Counted from the first letter of the stretch, positions 26,427 to 37,303 are shown. The stretch: DNA of 64,000 nucleotides from Hyphomonadaceae bacterium (GCA_022844345.1 JALHLU010000012.1:62001-126000); one strand, 5' to 3'. Notes: generated by a model not told the origin, from the letters alone. A program made the numbers and translations.

Positions 26427-27110
26427 ATGCGCCCTGTGCTGCTGGCGATTGCCGGGCTTGTCGCGGGTGCGTGCGCTTATGCGCAGCCAGCGGCAGAGAT
26501 GAACCGGTCCGGCTTCGTGAATGCCGAAGAGGCCATTCCCGGGCTGGTTATCGATATCCGCTACCATGGCGGGGAGAACTTCATCGGGCGGCGAATAGCC
26601 GGGTATGAGGCGCCGGTCTGTCTGTTGACGAAGGACGCTGCCACTGCGTTGGTCATTGCGCAGGCATCGCTGAAGGCATCTGGCCATGGCCTCAAGGTAT
26701 TCGACTGCTATCGGCCAGCACGCGCCGTCGCGGACTTCGCGGCCTGGGCGCGCGACCCACACGACGAGAGGCGCAAGGCCGACTACTACCCCAACACCGA
26801 CAAGTCGCGACTGTTCGAGCTTGGCTATATCGCGGAGAAGTCTGGTCACTCGCGCGGCTCGACCGTGGACGTGACCATTGTGAATGCGCGCACTGGCGCC
26901 GAGCTCGACATGGGATCGGGCTATGATCTCTTTGACACGATCTCATGGCCGGCGGATCAGAGGGTGAGCGAGCAGGCGCAGGCCAACCGCATGCTGCTTC
27001 AGGACACGATGACAAAGGCCGGCTTTCGCCCGCTGAAGGAAGAGTGGTGGCATTTCACGCTGAACAGCGAGCCCTATCCCGAGACCTATTTTGATTTCGT
27101 GGTGAAGTAG
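26427..27110 (+). CDS. VanX-like D-Ala-D-Ala dipeptidase, secreted
   Basis: 227 residues of the M15D peptidase family with a signal peptide (MRPVLLAIAGLVAGACAYA). Zinc ligands fit the SGHSRGSTVDVT motif (His and Asp) and EEWWHF (catalytic Glu and zinc His). FDCYRPARAV matches the family's substrate-arginine segment. It would cleave D-Ala-D-Ala dipeptide in the periplasm, a wall-recycling role rather than vancomycin resistance; no vanHA genes are present. GGAGG six bases upstream fixes the ATG at 26427. Confidence 0.9.
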   Translation: MRPVLLAIAGLVAGACAYAQPAAEMNRSGFVNAEEAIPGLVIDIRYHGGENFIGRRIAGYEAPVCLLTKDAATALVIAQASLKASGHGLKVFDCYRPARAVADFAAWARDPHDERRKADYYPNTDKSRLFELGYIAEKSGHSRGSTVDVTIVNARTGAELDMGSGYDLFDTISWPADQRVSEQAQANRMLLQDTMTKAGFRPLKEEWWHFTLNSEPYPETYFDFVVK

Positions 27111-27111
27111 C

Positions 27112-28779
27112 TCACTCGCCCGGTCCGCCGGGCGGAAGCCGGCCGGCATTCTTGATCGCGTTGATCCGTGTCTCGATGGCAAGGCGTTCAGCATCGGACT
27201 TCGCATTCCACCAGGCGGGAAGATCGGCATTGCCTATCGGTGCGACCCAGTCCCTGTAATCCGCCAGCTGCTTCACCGGGAAGTCGTTCGCCTGCCCGCG
27301 CAGATGCTTGTCGAGGAAACCGCGGATCACATCGTTCTGCGCGCCGATCATGATGTCCGGCGGAGCTGTGCCGAACAGCAGGCCGGCGACAGGCTGCCCC
27401 ACGAACAATGAGGAGTCCGACAGGCCAAGGTGCTGTGACCCTTTGAGGCTGAGACGATAAACATCGGGGCGCCCACCTGCTTCCGCTATACGCTCATACG
27501 AGAATTCGTTGAAGCCGCGCGCCTGCTTGCCTTCCGCCAGAGGACGCTCCATCGCGGCGTAGAGACTGCCGACATCCGAGTGGAACATCAGGAAGGGCGC
27601 GGGCACGTTGGCGTTGAACGCCATGAAGGGGAAGTTGCCGCCATCCATGTTGACGCCGGCGGCGCAGCGCGGATCGAACATGCAGATCTGGCCCGAGATA
27701 GCGCCGCCGAAGGACATGCCCACTTCGCCCACGCTTTCGAAATCGCCGGCGCGGACAATGTCGGCGACGGCTTCCGGCGGCGAATCCTGCAACGTGTCGT
27801 GGACGAACAGGCGATCCGCCACCCAGGTCTGCGTGCTGGCGACCGCGATGCGGTCTTCGTTGCGGACAGCGAATTCCTGGTAGGCCAGAGCGCCTTCAAG
27901 CCTCGCATCAAGGGTTTCACCTGCAAGGGCATCAACCTGTGCGGGTCTCAGGTTTGTGGCGTCTGCAGCCATCTGCGCCAGCGCCGGGTCCTCCCACGCC
28001 ACCGTGCCATCCGGGAAGGCTGTCGCAGCCGAGTCATAGGTGTGCTGCACCGAGACGGCGATGTAGCCGTGGCTGGCCAGGTCCTCCATCAGCGCCGTGT
28101 TCTGGTTGAGATAGGACGTGTAGCCGTGACTGTAGAACACCACAGGCAGGTCCTTCGCACCGTCGAGCAGCGGCGCATCGACGAACGAGTTCGTCTTCAC
28201 ATGGCGGACATAGGTGAAGAAAGGCGGGAAGCCGACGAGGCTGCCGAGCGAGGTAGCCGTGCTCTTCGCTTCGGCTGCGGTGAAGTATGGCGCGGGTTCG
28301 CCCGAGACGCTTTGCGCCGGATACCACACGCGCACCAACAGGCGGCGAGGTTCGTCGGGCTTTGCGGCGAAGACTCCGAGGCGGCTGTCGTCCCTCATCT
28401 CGAGCGTGCGGACGCCAACGGCGTATTGGCCTGACGGCTTGGGCAGCGGCCAGACGGGGAACATCAGGATCATCGCCACGACGCCGCCAAGGCCGAGCGC
28501 GATGAACACGCCAGAGAACCAGGGCACGCCACCCGTGCGATCCGTTTTCGTGATGCGGTTCTTGAGAATGACACCGCCGAGGCCGATGAGGAACAACGCG
28601 CCGACCACGAGGCCTGCGGCGTTCTGCCAGCGGTCATCCAGATATCCCGCGACACCAATCACGATGGCGGCGATGGCCGCCCCGATAAGAACCCACCGGC
28701 GCGCGGGCGTTCGCCTGATCCACCATGCGAGCACGAAGACGGCCAGCGCGATGATCAACAAGATGTCGGTGAGTGTCAT
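27112..28779 (-). CDS. Membrane-anchored PAF-acetylhydrolase-like alpha/beta hydrolase
   Basis: 555 residues. The N-terminus holds three to four hydrophobic helices (residues about 5-115), and the rest is an alpha/beta-hydrolase of the platelet-activating-factor acetylhydrolase/dienelactone type. The oxyanion-hole region is PVVFYSHGYTSYL, the nucleophile elbow is GMSFGG, and a late SQHLGLSD may hold the catalytic His. The substrate is likely an ester or short-chain phospholipid, not known. Its stop is one base from the stop of the VanX-like gene. Confidence 0.82.
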   Translation of the reverse strand: MTLTDILLIIALAVFVLAWWIRRTPARRWVLIGAAIAAIVIGVAGYLDDRWQNAAGLVVGALFLIGLGGVILKNRITKTDRTGGVPWFSGVFIALGLGGVVAMILMFPVWPLPKPSGQYAVGVRTLEMRDDSRLGVFAAKPDEPRRLLVRVWYPAQSVSGEPAPYFTAAEAKSTATSLGSLVGFPPFFTYVRHVKTNSFVDAPLLDGAKDLPVVFYSHGYTSYLNQNTALMEDLASHGYIAVSVQHTYDSAATAFPDGTVAWEDPALAQMAADATNLRPAQVDALAGETLDARLEGALAYQEFAVRNEDRIAVASTQTWVADRLFVHDTLQDSPPEAVADIVRAGDFESVGEVGMSFGGAISGQICMFDPRCAAGVNMDGGNFPFMAFNANVPAPFLMFHSDVGSLYAAMERPLAEGKQARGFNEFSYERIAEAGGRPDVYRLSLKGSQHLGLSDSSLFVGQPVAGLLFGTAPPDIMIGAQNDVIRGFLDKHLRGQANDFPVKQLADYRDWVAPIGNADLPAWWNAKSDAERLAIETRINAIKNAGRLPPGGPGE

Positions 28780-28800
28780 GCGGCGTCCCCGGCCCCTGAG

Positions 28801-30123
<1,323 letters not shown>

Positions 30124-30309
30124 GACCTAACTCTGGATCGCCGGACGGGGTGGCCGCAACCGGTTTCCGTGTGCGTCGCAACGATCTGGTGAGGACCGGC
30201 GCAATGTGCAGCGCAGCATGGAATGACGCCCCGCGGGGGGCGATTTCGCTTTTTGCGACTCCAGCGCGGGCGTATGGCTGGTCCACCGATTCGGGGTCAG
30301 GAACCGACA

Positions 30310-31263
30310 ATGGGCAAGCTCACCACCTCATGCTCGACGCTGGGCTACGCAATGGCCGGCGCAACTATTGCGGCTGCTGCGGCGGCGGAGCAATGGATCG
30401 GGCGCGGCGATGAACGCGCCGCCGAGGAAGCCGCAGCGACCGCCATGCGCGAGGCGCTGAACATGATCGATTTTGCGGGTCATGTCATCGTGGGCGAGGC
30501 CGATGTGCCTGTTCTCAATGTCGGGGAGAAGGTCGGCACCGGCAAAGGCGTCGAGCTCGATGTCGCGCTCGAGGCTCTCGAGGGAACGACCCTGACGGCG
30601 AAGGCGATGCCGAATGCCCTGGCCGTGATTGCAGCGGCTCCGCGTGGCGGGCTGCTGCAGGCCCCCGACCTGTACATGGAAAAGCTGGCGATCGGGCCGG
30701 GGTTCGAGCGTGGGGTGGTCGACCTTGACGCTGGCGCAGGCGAAAATGCCGTGCGGCTGGCGCGCGCCAAGGGCGTGCCTGTGCGCGAGATCACGGCCTG
30801 CGTGCTCGACCGGCCGCGGCACGAGAAGATCATAGCCGACCTGCGTAGCGTGGGCGCGCGCATCAATCTCATCCCCGATGGCGACGTGGCTGGCGCAATC
30901 GCAACGGCGATGCCCGAGGCGGGGATCGACATGTATGTCGGCCAGGGCAAGGCGCCCGAGGGCGTGCTTGCGGCGGCGGCGCTGCGTTGCACGGGCGGGC
31001 AGATGCAGGCCCGCTTTGCCTTCCGCAACGAGGCGGAAAAATACCAGGCGCAGCGGAGCGGCCTGAAGGACGCGGGGCGCCGGTTCGAGATCGAGGATCT
31101 GGTGTCGGGCGACGTGATCTTCTCGGCCACGGGCGTCACAAAGGGCGCCCTGCTGGACGGCGTCGAGCGCGTGCGCGGCGCGATCGTGACACACACAATG
31201 ATGCTGTCGTCGGCCGATGGCGTCATGCGAACGATCCGGTCCGTGACGCCGCTGCGCGGCTGA
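30310..31263 (+). CDS. glpX: Class II fructose-1,6-bisphosphatase (GlpX)
   Basis: 317 residues of the Mn2+-dependent GlpX bisphosphatase of gluconeogenesis. Family segments include GRGDERAAEEAA, HVIVGEAD, VGEKVGTGKG, YMEKLAIGPG, PRHEKIIADLR, LIPDGDVAGAI, GKAPEGVLAAAALR and IFSATGVTKGALL. The metal-site motif normally written DPxEGT (DALEGT in alphaproteobacteria) reads EALEGT here: Glu88 replaces the usual metal-binding Asp, with Glu91 retained. The frame upstream of the ATG at 30310 is not conserved. Confidence 0.92.
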   Translation: MGKLTTSCSTLGYAMAGATIAAAAAAEQWIGRGDERAAEEAAATAMREALNMIDFAGHVIVGEADVPVLNVGEKVGTGKGVELDVALEALEGTTLTAKAMPNALAVIAAAPRGGLLQAPDLYMEKLAIGPGFERGVVDLDAGAGENAVRLARAKGVPVREITACVLDRPRHEKIIADLRSVGARINLIPDGDVAGAIATAMPEAGIDMYVGQGKAPEGVLAAAALRCTGGQMQARFAFRNEAEKYQAQRSGLKDAGRRFEIEDLVSGDVIFSATGVTKGALLDGVERVRGAIVTHTMMLSSADGVMRTIRSVTPLRG

Positions 31264-31384
31264 GCCCTGCGGCCTGTCGCCCTGGGCGATCGACCAGATA
31301 AGGCACATGCGCCGAATTATTGGGCACTTGCCTCGACCCACTAGATGATGCTGAATGGTACCGTGTGGTATCTATGGAGGCGGT

Positions 31385-32710
31385 ATGCGGCGGCGGGATG
31401 TTCTTTGGGGTGTCGGGGCGGTTGGACTTGTCGGGATTGCGGCATGCCAGACCGGCCCCTCGCTCGACGGCGGCGCGACCGGAATGGAGGCCGCATTTTT
31501 CTATGCTTATCCGCTCTATGAGATTGCACGCACCGGGCAAAACCGCGCCGCGCAGCCCGGGCTGAACGTGCTGGGCCATCGCGCAACCCTGGCTGATCAC
31601 ACGATGCGGCAGATCACGGCGCCGAACAACGACACGATATATACTTCGGCTCAGCTGGAGCTTTCGGCCGGGCCGCTCGAGATCAACGCACCGACCGACC
31701 TGAAACGGTACTTCAACATCAGCTTCATGGACGCCTTCACCGACAATTTCGCGGCGATCGGAACGGGTCCAACCAAGGGCGTCGGCGGCCGTTACTGGAT
31801 AACCGGGCCGGGATGGACCGGAGTTGCGCCAGCGGGTGTGAACGTCATCAAGGCGCCGACCAACGATGTCTGGATGCTGGCGCGGATCGTGGTGGACGGG
31901 CCCGAGGACCTCGCCGCGGCCAAGGCCCTGCAACAGCAGATCACGCTGAAGCCGCTGACCAACGCAGCGTCGCGCGCGTTCGGCGTCAAATGCACCAATG
32001 CACTGGACGCGCAGAACTTCCTTGCCGTCGTGAACGACATGCTGGCGCGCTCGCCGGGAACGGCCAGTCACCTTGCGCGGCGCGATGCATTCTCGGCGTT
32101 CGGCATCGGGCTCGCGCCGGATGCAGCCATCCCGCCAGATCTGCTCGCGGCGTGGACGGCATACCTGCCCAGCGGCATCTCCAAGCTGCGTGAGGCGTTC
32201 GAGTTTCGTGAGCTGATCGTCGATGGCTGGACCTATCAGCAGCCAGGCGTTGGCAGCACGGCGGCGACGCCGCTTTTGCGGTCTGCCATAGCGCTGGGCG
32301 GCCTGGCGGCGCTGCCGGAAGCGGAGGCGATGTATTATCACTGCCTGTTCGAGCTCAATGGCGAGCGGCTGACGGGCGCGAACAAGTATGTCTGGCGCGT
32401 GCCGCCGGGCGGCGTGCCGGTGGACGCGTTCTGGTCGCTGACCATGTACGCGCCCGAAGACGACGGACGCTATTTCTACATCCAGAACCCAATTGACCGG
32501 TTTTCGGTCGGCGACCGGACCAAAGGGCTGGTGAAGAACGCCGACGGCTCGATCGACATCCTGATCCAGCACGAAGCGCCAGCCGGGCCGAAGGCGGCGA
32601 ACTGGCTGCCGGCTCCCAAGGGACCGATCAGGCTGGCGCTGCGGGCGTATCTGCCAAAGGCCGAGCTGCGGGACCGGCGGTGGAAGGCGCCGCCGGTGCA
32701 GAGGGCCTAG
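31385..32710 (+). CDS. DUF1254/DUF1214 lipoprotein
   Basis: 441 residues combining an N-terminal DUF1254 domain (YPLYEIARTGQN, ITAPNNDTIYTSAQLEL) and a C-terminal DUF1214 domain (FWSLTMYAPEDDGRYFYIQNP, GSIDILIQHEAP). The N-terminus MRRRDVLWGVGAVGLVGIAAC mixes an RR pair with a lipobox, so it may be a Tat-exported or Sec-exported lipoprotein. A GGAGG just upstream supports the ATG at 31385. These proteins are common in alphaproteobacteria, and their function is unknown. Confidence 0.88.
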   Translation: MRRRDVLWGVGAVGLVGIAACQTGPSLDGGATGMEAAFFYAYPLYEIARTGQNRAAQPGLNVLGHRATLADHTMRQITAPNNDTIYTSAQLELSAGPLEINAPTDLKRYFNISFMDAFTDNFAAIGTGPTKGVGGRYWITGPGWTGVAPAGVNVIKAPTNDVWMLARIVVDGPEDLAAAKALQQQITLKPLTNAASRAFGVKCTNALDAQNFLAVVNDMLARSPGTASHLARRDAFSAFGIGLAPDAAIPPDLLAAWTAYLPSGISKLREAFEFRELIVDGWTYQQPGVGSTAATPLLRSAIALGGLAALPEAEAMYYHCLFELNGERLTGANKYVWRVPPGGVPVDAFWSLTMYAPEDDGRYFYIQNPIDRFSVGDRTKGLVKNADGSIDILIQHEAPAGPKAANWLPAPKGPIRLALRAYLPKAELRDRRWKAPPVQRA

Positions 32711-32732
32711 GCGCGATGCCCCCCGGTCACGG

Positions 32733-33617
32733 CTAGAAGCTGATCTCTTTGCCTTCGAGGCCGGGCAGTTTCAGGATGATCATCAGGTCGCGGATTTCCT
32801 GGCGGGCGGCGACGTGGCTCATCGTGAAGGCGACGCCGGAGCCGGCGTCGGTGAGATCGAGAAGCGAGAGGCCCATCGGGAAGAGCTCGCGGTAGATCAC
32901 GCGCTCCGACAGGCCGGGCGCAATGCGAAAGCCGATGCGGCGGGAGAGGTTTTCGAGCGCCTCGCCGACGCGCTGCTTGTTGCGGGCGTCCAGCGGCGAC
33001 ATGCGGTTGCGCATGACGATCCAGTCGATCGGCTTGCGGCTCTGCTGCGCCTTCTGCTTGCGGCATTCCCAGACGAGTTCAGCGTAGAAGCTGGGGCGGG
33101 CGACTTCCAGCGTGTTGGGATCAACATCGCCCAGCAGGTCGAAGTCGACGAAGCTGTCATTCAGCGGCGTGATCAGCGTGTCGGCGGCGGAGTGCGCAAG
33201 GCGCGAAAGGAATGTGTCGCCGCCCGGCGCGTCGATGATTATGAAGTTGCACTTCTCCGACAGGCGCTTGAGGCTGTCTTCGAAGTGCCTGGCCTCCTCC
33301 GCTTCGGCGGCGTCGAGATTGCGGGCCTGGCTGGCGTCGATGCGGACCATTTCCGGCATCGGTAGCGGCGCGCCCGTATTGCGCACCCAGCGCGAGCGGT
33401 TTTCGAGATAGCGCGCAAGCGAGCGCTGGCGGACGTCGAGGTCCATGACGCCGACGGTCATCCCCATGCGCAGAAGGCCGACGCACATGTGCATCGCCAC
33501 CGTGGACTTGCCCGCGCCGCCCTTTTCGTTGCCGACCACGATCGTGTGCGCCAGCCGCGAGCGGGCGGGCGTTTCACGATCCGAGGTCGGGGCGGGCGCA
33601 GTCATCACTGTGGTCAT
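32733..33617 (-). CDS. mipZ: MipZ division-site positioning ATPase
   Basis: 294 residues of the ParA/MinD-type ATPase that forms a bipolar gradient with ParB and keeps FtsZ assembly at midcell in alphaproteobacteria without Min. The deviant Walker A is GNEKGGAGKST. Further MipZ hallmarks are MDLDVRQRSLARYLENR, APGGDTFLSRLAH, PLNDSFVDFDLLGDVDP and GLSERVIYRELFPMGLSLLDL. It lies four bases downstream of a gene for a secreted SPOR-domain protein and is probably cotranscribed with it. Confidence 0.95.
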   Translation of the reverse strand: MTTVMTAPAPTSDRETPARSRLAHTIVVGNEKGGAGKSTVAMHMCVGLLRMGMTVGVMDLDVRQRSLARYLENRSRWVRNTGAPLPMPEMVRIDASQARNLDAAEAEEARHFEDSLKRLSEKCNFIIIDAPGGDTFLSRLAHSAADTLITPLNDSFVDFDLLGDVDPNTLEVARPSFYAELVWECRKQKAQQSRKPIDWIVMRNRMSPLDARNKQRVGEALENLSRRIGFRIAPGLSERVIYRELFPMGLSLLDLTDAGSGVAFTMSHVAARQEIRDLMIILKLPGLEGKEISF

Positions 33618-33621
33618 CGCT

Positions 33622-34245
33622 CTACCACGCCCTCAGCGGGACGATACCGTGACAAGGGCCGGCGAGCGCCGAAAGTTCCACACAGAGCGCTTCGACCTCG
33701 CCAGCCGTGGCGAGCGGGCCGGCCGACAGGCGGATTTCGGCGCCGGCATCGGCATAGGCAGGCGCGAGCCCGGCGAGGCGGTTGCTTTCGGCAAGGGCAC
33801 GCCAGTGCTGTTCAGCCGCCTGCTGCGAGGCGAACGAGCCAAGCTCGGCGCGGTGAAAGAGGGAGGCGGAACGATCGAACTTCGGGGCGACGGCATAGAG
33901 CTGCGACAGGTCGCGCGCCGGGACTTCTTCGAGCGGCCCCGCGTCCACGTATTGGGGGATGAACAGGCCGGGATGGTCCGGCAGCGGGCCGAGAATATCC
34001 AGAGCCTTGCGAATGTTCGAGAATTCGGCGTCGGCAGCCGCGAGATCGGCCTCCGCGGCGGCAAGGATATCCTGCTCCGAGGCGGATTCCAGCGCCGTGG
34101 CGTCACCCGCAGGGGCGTCGCCAAAGCGGGGTTCGGGCGTGTGGAAAAGCGGCTGGGCGTGGGCCAAGGGCGCGCAAACCGCCAGCCCGAAGGCTGCGGC
34201 GCTGAACCCGAACGACCTGAGGATACGAACAAGACGCTGACGCAT
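33622..34245 (-). CDS. Secreted protein with C-terminal SPOR-like domain
   Basis: 207 residues with a signal peptide (cleavage after PLAHA, about residue 30), an Ala/Asp/Glu-rich helical middle (residues about 45-80), and a C-terminal domain. That domain fits SPOR: FHRAELGSFASQQAAEQHW, then a second strand-helix unit IRLSAGPLATAGEVEALC. SPOR domains bind glycan strands lacking stem peptides at the septum. It directly precedes mipZ, with four bases between them. The start at 34245 gives the signal peptide; the longer frame runs antisense to panC. Confidence 0.72.
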   Translation of the reverse strand: MRQRLVRILRSFGFSAAAFGLAVCAPLAHAQPLFHTPEPRFGDAPAGDATALESASEQDILAAAEADLAAADAEFSNIRKALDILGPLPDHPGLFIPQYVDAGPLEEVPARDLSQLYAVAPKFDRSASLFHRAELGSFASQQAAEQHWRALAESNRLAGLAPAYADAGAEIRLSAGPLATAGEVEALCVELSALAGPCHGIVPLRAW

Positions 34246-34393
34246 GGGCCAAAGATCGTCCGGGCCGGTTAAGGACCCATAAAGCCGGGACGAATGGGCC
34301 GATTGATCCACCGCAGGAACGGGCATAGACACGCGCCCCGAGAGCCCTCGGGGAACCCCGGATTCGGCGTTCGCGTGTGGAAGGGTCGACAAT

Positions 34394-35269
34394 TTGCCCA
34401 AGCGTTCCGGACTGGTGGTCGCCCGTACACGGGCCGAGGCCCGCGACTGGAGCCGGAGCATGCGGGCGGCCGGCAAGCGTATCGCCTTCGCCCCCACCAT
34501 GGGCGCGCTGCACCCCGGGCATGTGAGCCTGATCAAGATCGGGCTCGCGAAGGCGGATGTGGCCGCCTCCTCCATCTTCGTGAACCCCACCCAGTTTGCG
34601 GCCAATGAGGACCTCGCGACCTATCCGCGCGCCGAAGACTCCGATCTCGCCAAGCTCGAAGCTGCGGGATGCTCGTTCTGCTATTGCCCCTCGCCCACGG
34701 AAATCTACCCGCCGGGAGATTCAACGCGGGTGAAGGTGAAGGACCTCTCCCACATTCTCGAAGGCGAAGTGAGGCCGCACTTCTTCGAGGGCGTGGCGAG
34801 CGTGGTGAGCCGGCTGTTCCTGCACGTTGCGCCGGACGTCGCGGTATTCGGAGAGAAGGACTACCAGCAGCTGCTGGTGATCCGCCGCATGGTTCAGGAC
34901 ATGGGCTTTCCCATCGAGATCGTGGGCGGACCAACACTGCGCGAGGACGACGGGCTCGCGATGTCGTCCCGCAATGCCTATCTCAGCGCCGAACAGCGCG
35001 CGCAGGCGGCGGGCCTTTCCCACGTGATGCGCGAGACAGCGGGCAAGCTTGAGGCGGGCGAGAGCATCCGCACAGTAACGCAGGCGGCGGCGGACGCGCT
35101 GCTCGTCACCGGGTTTGCGTCGGTGGATTATGTCGAGGCACGACGCGCCGACACGCTGGCGCCGTTCGGGCAGGACACCGCGCCCGTAGGCGCAAGCGGC
35201 AGGCTGCTGGTGGCGGCCCGCATGGGGACCACGCGGCTGATCGACAATATGGGGTTCGTGCGGCGTTAG
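34394..35269 (+). CDS. panC: Pantothenate synthetase
   Basis: 291 residues of the ATP-dependent ligase joining pantoate and beta-alanine to form pantothenate for CoA. The HIGH-type motif is PTMGALHPGH, followed by SIFVNPTQFA, YPRAEDSDL, FEGVASVVSRLF, FGEKDYQQL and MSSRNAYLS. The start is a TTG at 34394, with a GGAAGG nine bases before it; no ATG or GTG lies in frame early enough to include the conserved N-terminus. It is divergent from the SPOR gene. Confidence 0.94.
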   Translation: MPKRSGLVVARTRAEARDWSRSMRAAGKRIAFAPTMGALHPGHVSLIKIGLAKADVAASSIFVNPTQFAANEDLATYPRAEDSDLAKLEAAGCSFCYCPSPTEIYPPGDSTRVKVKDLSHILEGEVRPHFFEGVASVVSRLFLHVAPDVAVFGEKDYQQLLVIRRMVQDMGFPIEIVGGPTLREDDGLAMSSRNAYLSAEQRAQAAGLSHVMRETAGKLEAGESIRTVTQAAADALLVTGFASVDYVEARRADTLAPFGQDTAPVGASGRLLVAARMGTTRLIDNMGFVRR

Positions 35270-35380
35270 CGCCTCGCACGGCCCAGCGCCGGGAGAATGC
35301 TCACGCCTCTCCCAACGGCAGTCCTTGCCAGACGGGCCGCTTCGCGATCAGTGAAGCGGTTGGGTCTCGCAAGGAGTCAC

Positions 35381-36679
35381 ATGATGTTCGCGCTCGTCGC
35401 CTCTCGCAGAACGTTCGTCGCCGGTCTTGCGCTCGCTTTCGCGCTGTCCGCCTGCACGCCTTCGGAGCCGGTTGCGGCCAAGGACGCACCCCCTGGCGAG
35501 ACGGAGCTGGTTGAGCAGGCGCACGTCATCCATCGCAAGGCGCTGGTGCTGGATGCACACGCTGACATTGTAATGCCTTCGACGGCGGCGAACTTCCTGA
35601 GCCCGGACGGCACGTCGAAAGTAGATCCCGCAAAGCTCAAGGCGGGCGAGGTCGGCGCGGTCGTGATGGCCATAGCGGTGGGGCCGGGGCCGCGCACGCC
35701 GGCGGCCGACGCGGACGCGCGGGCGCAGGCGGACGCGCAGCTTGCGGCGATCCAGGCGCTGGCCGCCGCCAACCCCGGCACGGTGGCGATCGCCAGGACG
35801 GCGGATGAAATTCTGGCGACCCGCGCCAGTGGCAAGACGGCGCTTGTTCTCGGATTCCAGAATGCGCGGTCGCTTCAGGGGGACGTGTCGGCGATCGACA
35901 CATTCTACGACGCGGGCGTCCGGGTGTTTGCGCTCAACCATCTTGCCCACAACGACTTCTCGGATTCCTCGCGCCCGTTCCATGACCCGGTGACGGGGCT
36001 TTACGAGCCGGATGCGCATGATGGGCTGTCGGCGCTGGGCCTGGCGGCGATTGACCGGATCAATGCGCTGGGCGGCGTGGTGGACGTGTCCCAGGCCTCG
36101 CAGGAATCCACGCTGGCGACCATTGCGCGTTCGAAGACGCCAGTGATCGCCAGCCACTCGAACATCCGCGCCATCTCGAATGCGACGCGCAATCTTTCGG
36201 ACGAGGAGATCGACGCCATCGGGAAGTCGGGCGGCGTCATCCATGTCGCGCCTTTCTCTGCCTATCTGATCAACTTCTCGACGCCCGAAAAGCTCGCGGC
36301 CATCGATGCGGCGCGGAAGGCGGCGGGTCTTCCGGCCGCGTATTCATATCCGTACGAACTCTACTGGGAACTGCCCGATCCGGCGGCGCGCACGACCTTC
36401 ACAGCCGCGATCCGCGAGGCGTTGGGGCCGGCGACGGTCGACATCATGATCGACCATATCGACTACATCGTGAAGCGCATCGGCATCGACCATGTGGGGA
36501 TCGGCACCGACTTCAACCATGGCAGCGGCATCGAGGGATATGACGACGCCAGCCAGTCTTTCGCCGTGACGCTGGGATTGCTCCGCCGGGGCTATTCGGC
36601 CGAAGACATAGAGAAGATCTGGGGCGGAAACTTCCTGCGCGTGCTGCGCGCGTCGGAAGCGGCGAAGACGAGCAACTGA
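35381..36679 (+). CDS. Membrane dipeptidase (M19), lipoprotein
   Basis: 432 residues of the renal-dipeptidase (M19) family with a lipoprotein signal (lipobox LSAC). The zinc site begins with LDAHADIV (HxD); GFQNARSLQGD, VFALNHLAHNDFSDSS, PVIASHSNIRAI, DHIDYIVKRIG and IGTDFNHGSG complete the TIM-barrel metallo-hydrolase pattern. It would cut dipeptides, including D-amino-acid ones, outside the cytoplasmic membrane. AAGGAG sits just before two consecutive ATGs (35381 and 35384), either of which could start. Confidence 0.9.
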   Translation: MMFALVASRRTFVAGLALAFALSACTPSEPVAAKDAPPGETELVEQAHVIHRKALVLDAHADIVMPSTAANFLSPDGTSKVDPAKLKAGEVGAVVMAIAVGPGPRTPAADADARAQADAQLAAIQALAAANPGTVAIARTADEILATRASGKTALVLGFQNARSLQGDVSAIDTFYDAGVRVFALNHLAHNDFSDSSRPFHDPVTGLYEPDAHDGLSALGLAAIDRINALGGVVDVSQASQESTLATIARSKTPVIASHSNIRAISNATRNLSDEEIDAIGKSGGVIHVAPFSAYLINFSTPEKLAAIDAARKAAGLPAAYSYPYELYWELPDPAARTTFTAAIREALGPATVDIMIDHIDYIVKRIGIDHVGIGTDFNHGSGIEGYDDASQSFAVTLGLLRRGYSAEDIEKIWGGNFLRVLRASEAAKTSN

Positions 36680-36722
36680 CCGGCGTGAGGCGAGTGGCTG
36701 GAATTCGCCCAGTACCAGTCAC

Positions 36723-37160
36723 TCAGTCCAAAGGCGCTTTCGCGCTTTTGTAGGAAAGCGCGATCAGCACGAACGGAAGCGTGATCTCGATCCACATGAG
36801 CACGAGGAACAGCGGATGCGGCGCTCCTACAGCGAAGTATGAGATGACTCGTCCCAAACCGCCGAGCCAAAAGATCCCGAGCATCAGACGAAGCAGATTC
36901 ATCCGCTTTGGGAGATCACGCACGACCCATAATGCCAGACCGCCATATGCCATCCAGAGGACCGCGTAGAAGCGCATCTCGCTATCGACGTCTGCACCGA
37001 CGAGCCCGGCCAATTGAGGTGTCCCTGGCAAAACGACACGCAACACTGCAGCAAAGACCTTGCCCGTCGCATCTGGGCCAATCGCAAAGATCATCCCGCC
37101 GATCACAAACGCAGCAAGGCCTAGGAGTGAAAAAGCGATCCTGAGCACCACGGCCCCCAA
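36723..37160 (-). CDS. DUF4345-like integral membrane protein
   Basis: 145 residues with four predicted membrane helices: near residues 8-28, 62-82, 90-112 and 118-138. GVAVGLAAL-type G-rich helices and RFYAVLWMAYGGLALWVVRDLP, followed by LLRLMLGIFWLGGLGRVIS (abridged), fit DUF4345. The function is unknown. The start is uncertain: a TTG at 37160 and GTGs at 37151 and 37148 are all possible, and no ATG is available. Confidence 0.7.
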   Translation of the reverse strand: MGAVVLRIAFSLLGLAAFVIGGMIFAIGPDATGKVFAAVLRVVLPGTPQLAGLVGADVDSEMRFYAVLWMAYGGLALWVVRDLPKRMNLLRLMLGIFWLGGLGRVISYFAVGAPHPLFLVLMWIEITLPFVLIALSYKSAKAPLD

Positions 37161-37303
37161 CTTCGCGCCTATTCTATGACGTTACCAGTGTCAGCGTCGC
37201 TCGGGAATTGCCAGTCGCTCCCGTCCTGCTGATCAGGCAGGAGCTCGCCCAGAAGGCGACATTGCCGGGTGTCCCCGGGCTCGCTGGACGATGACGCGCA
37301 TCA

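Noticed and set aside
26427-27110. Vancomycin-resistance determinant
   Set aside because: A lone VanX-like dipeptidase without vanH/vanA partners is common in Gram-negative bacteria and serves wall recycling or peptide use.
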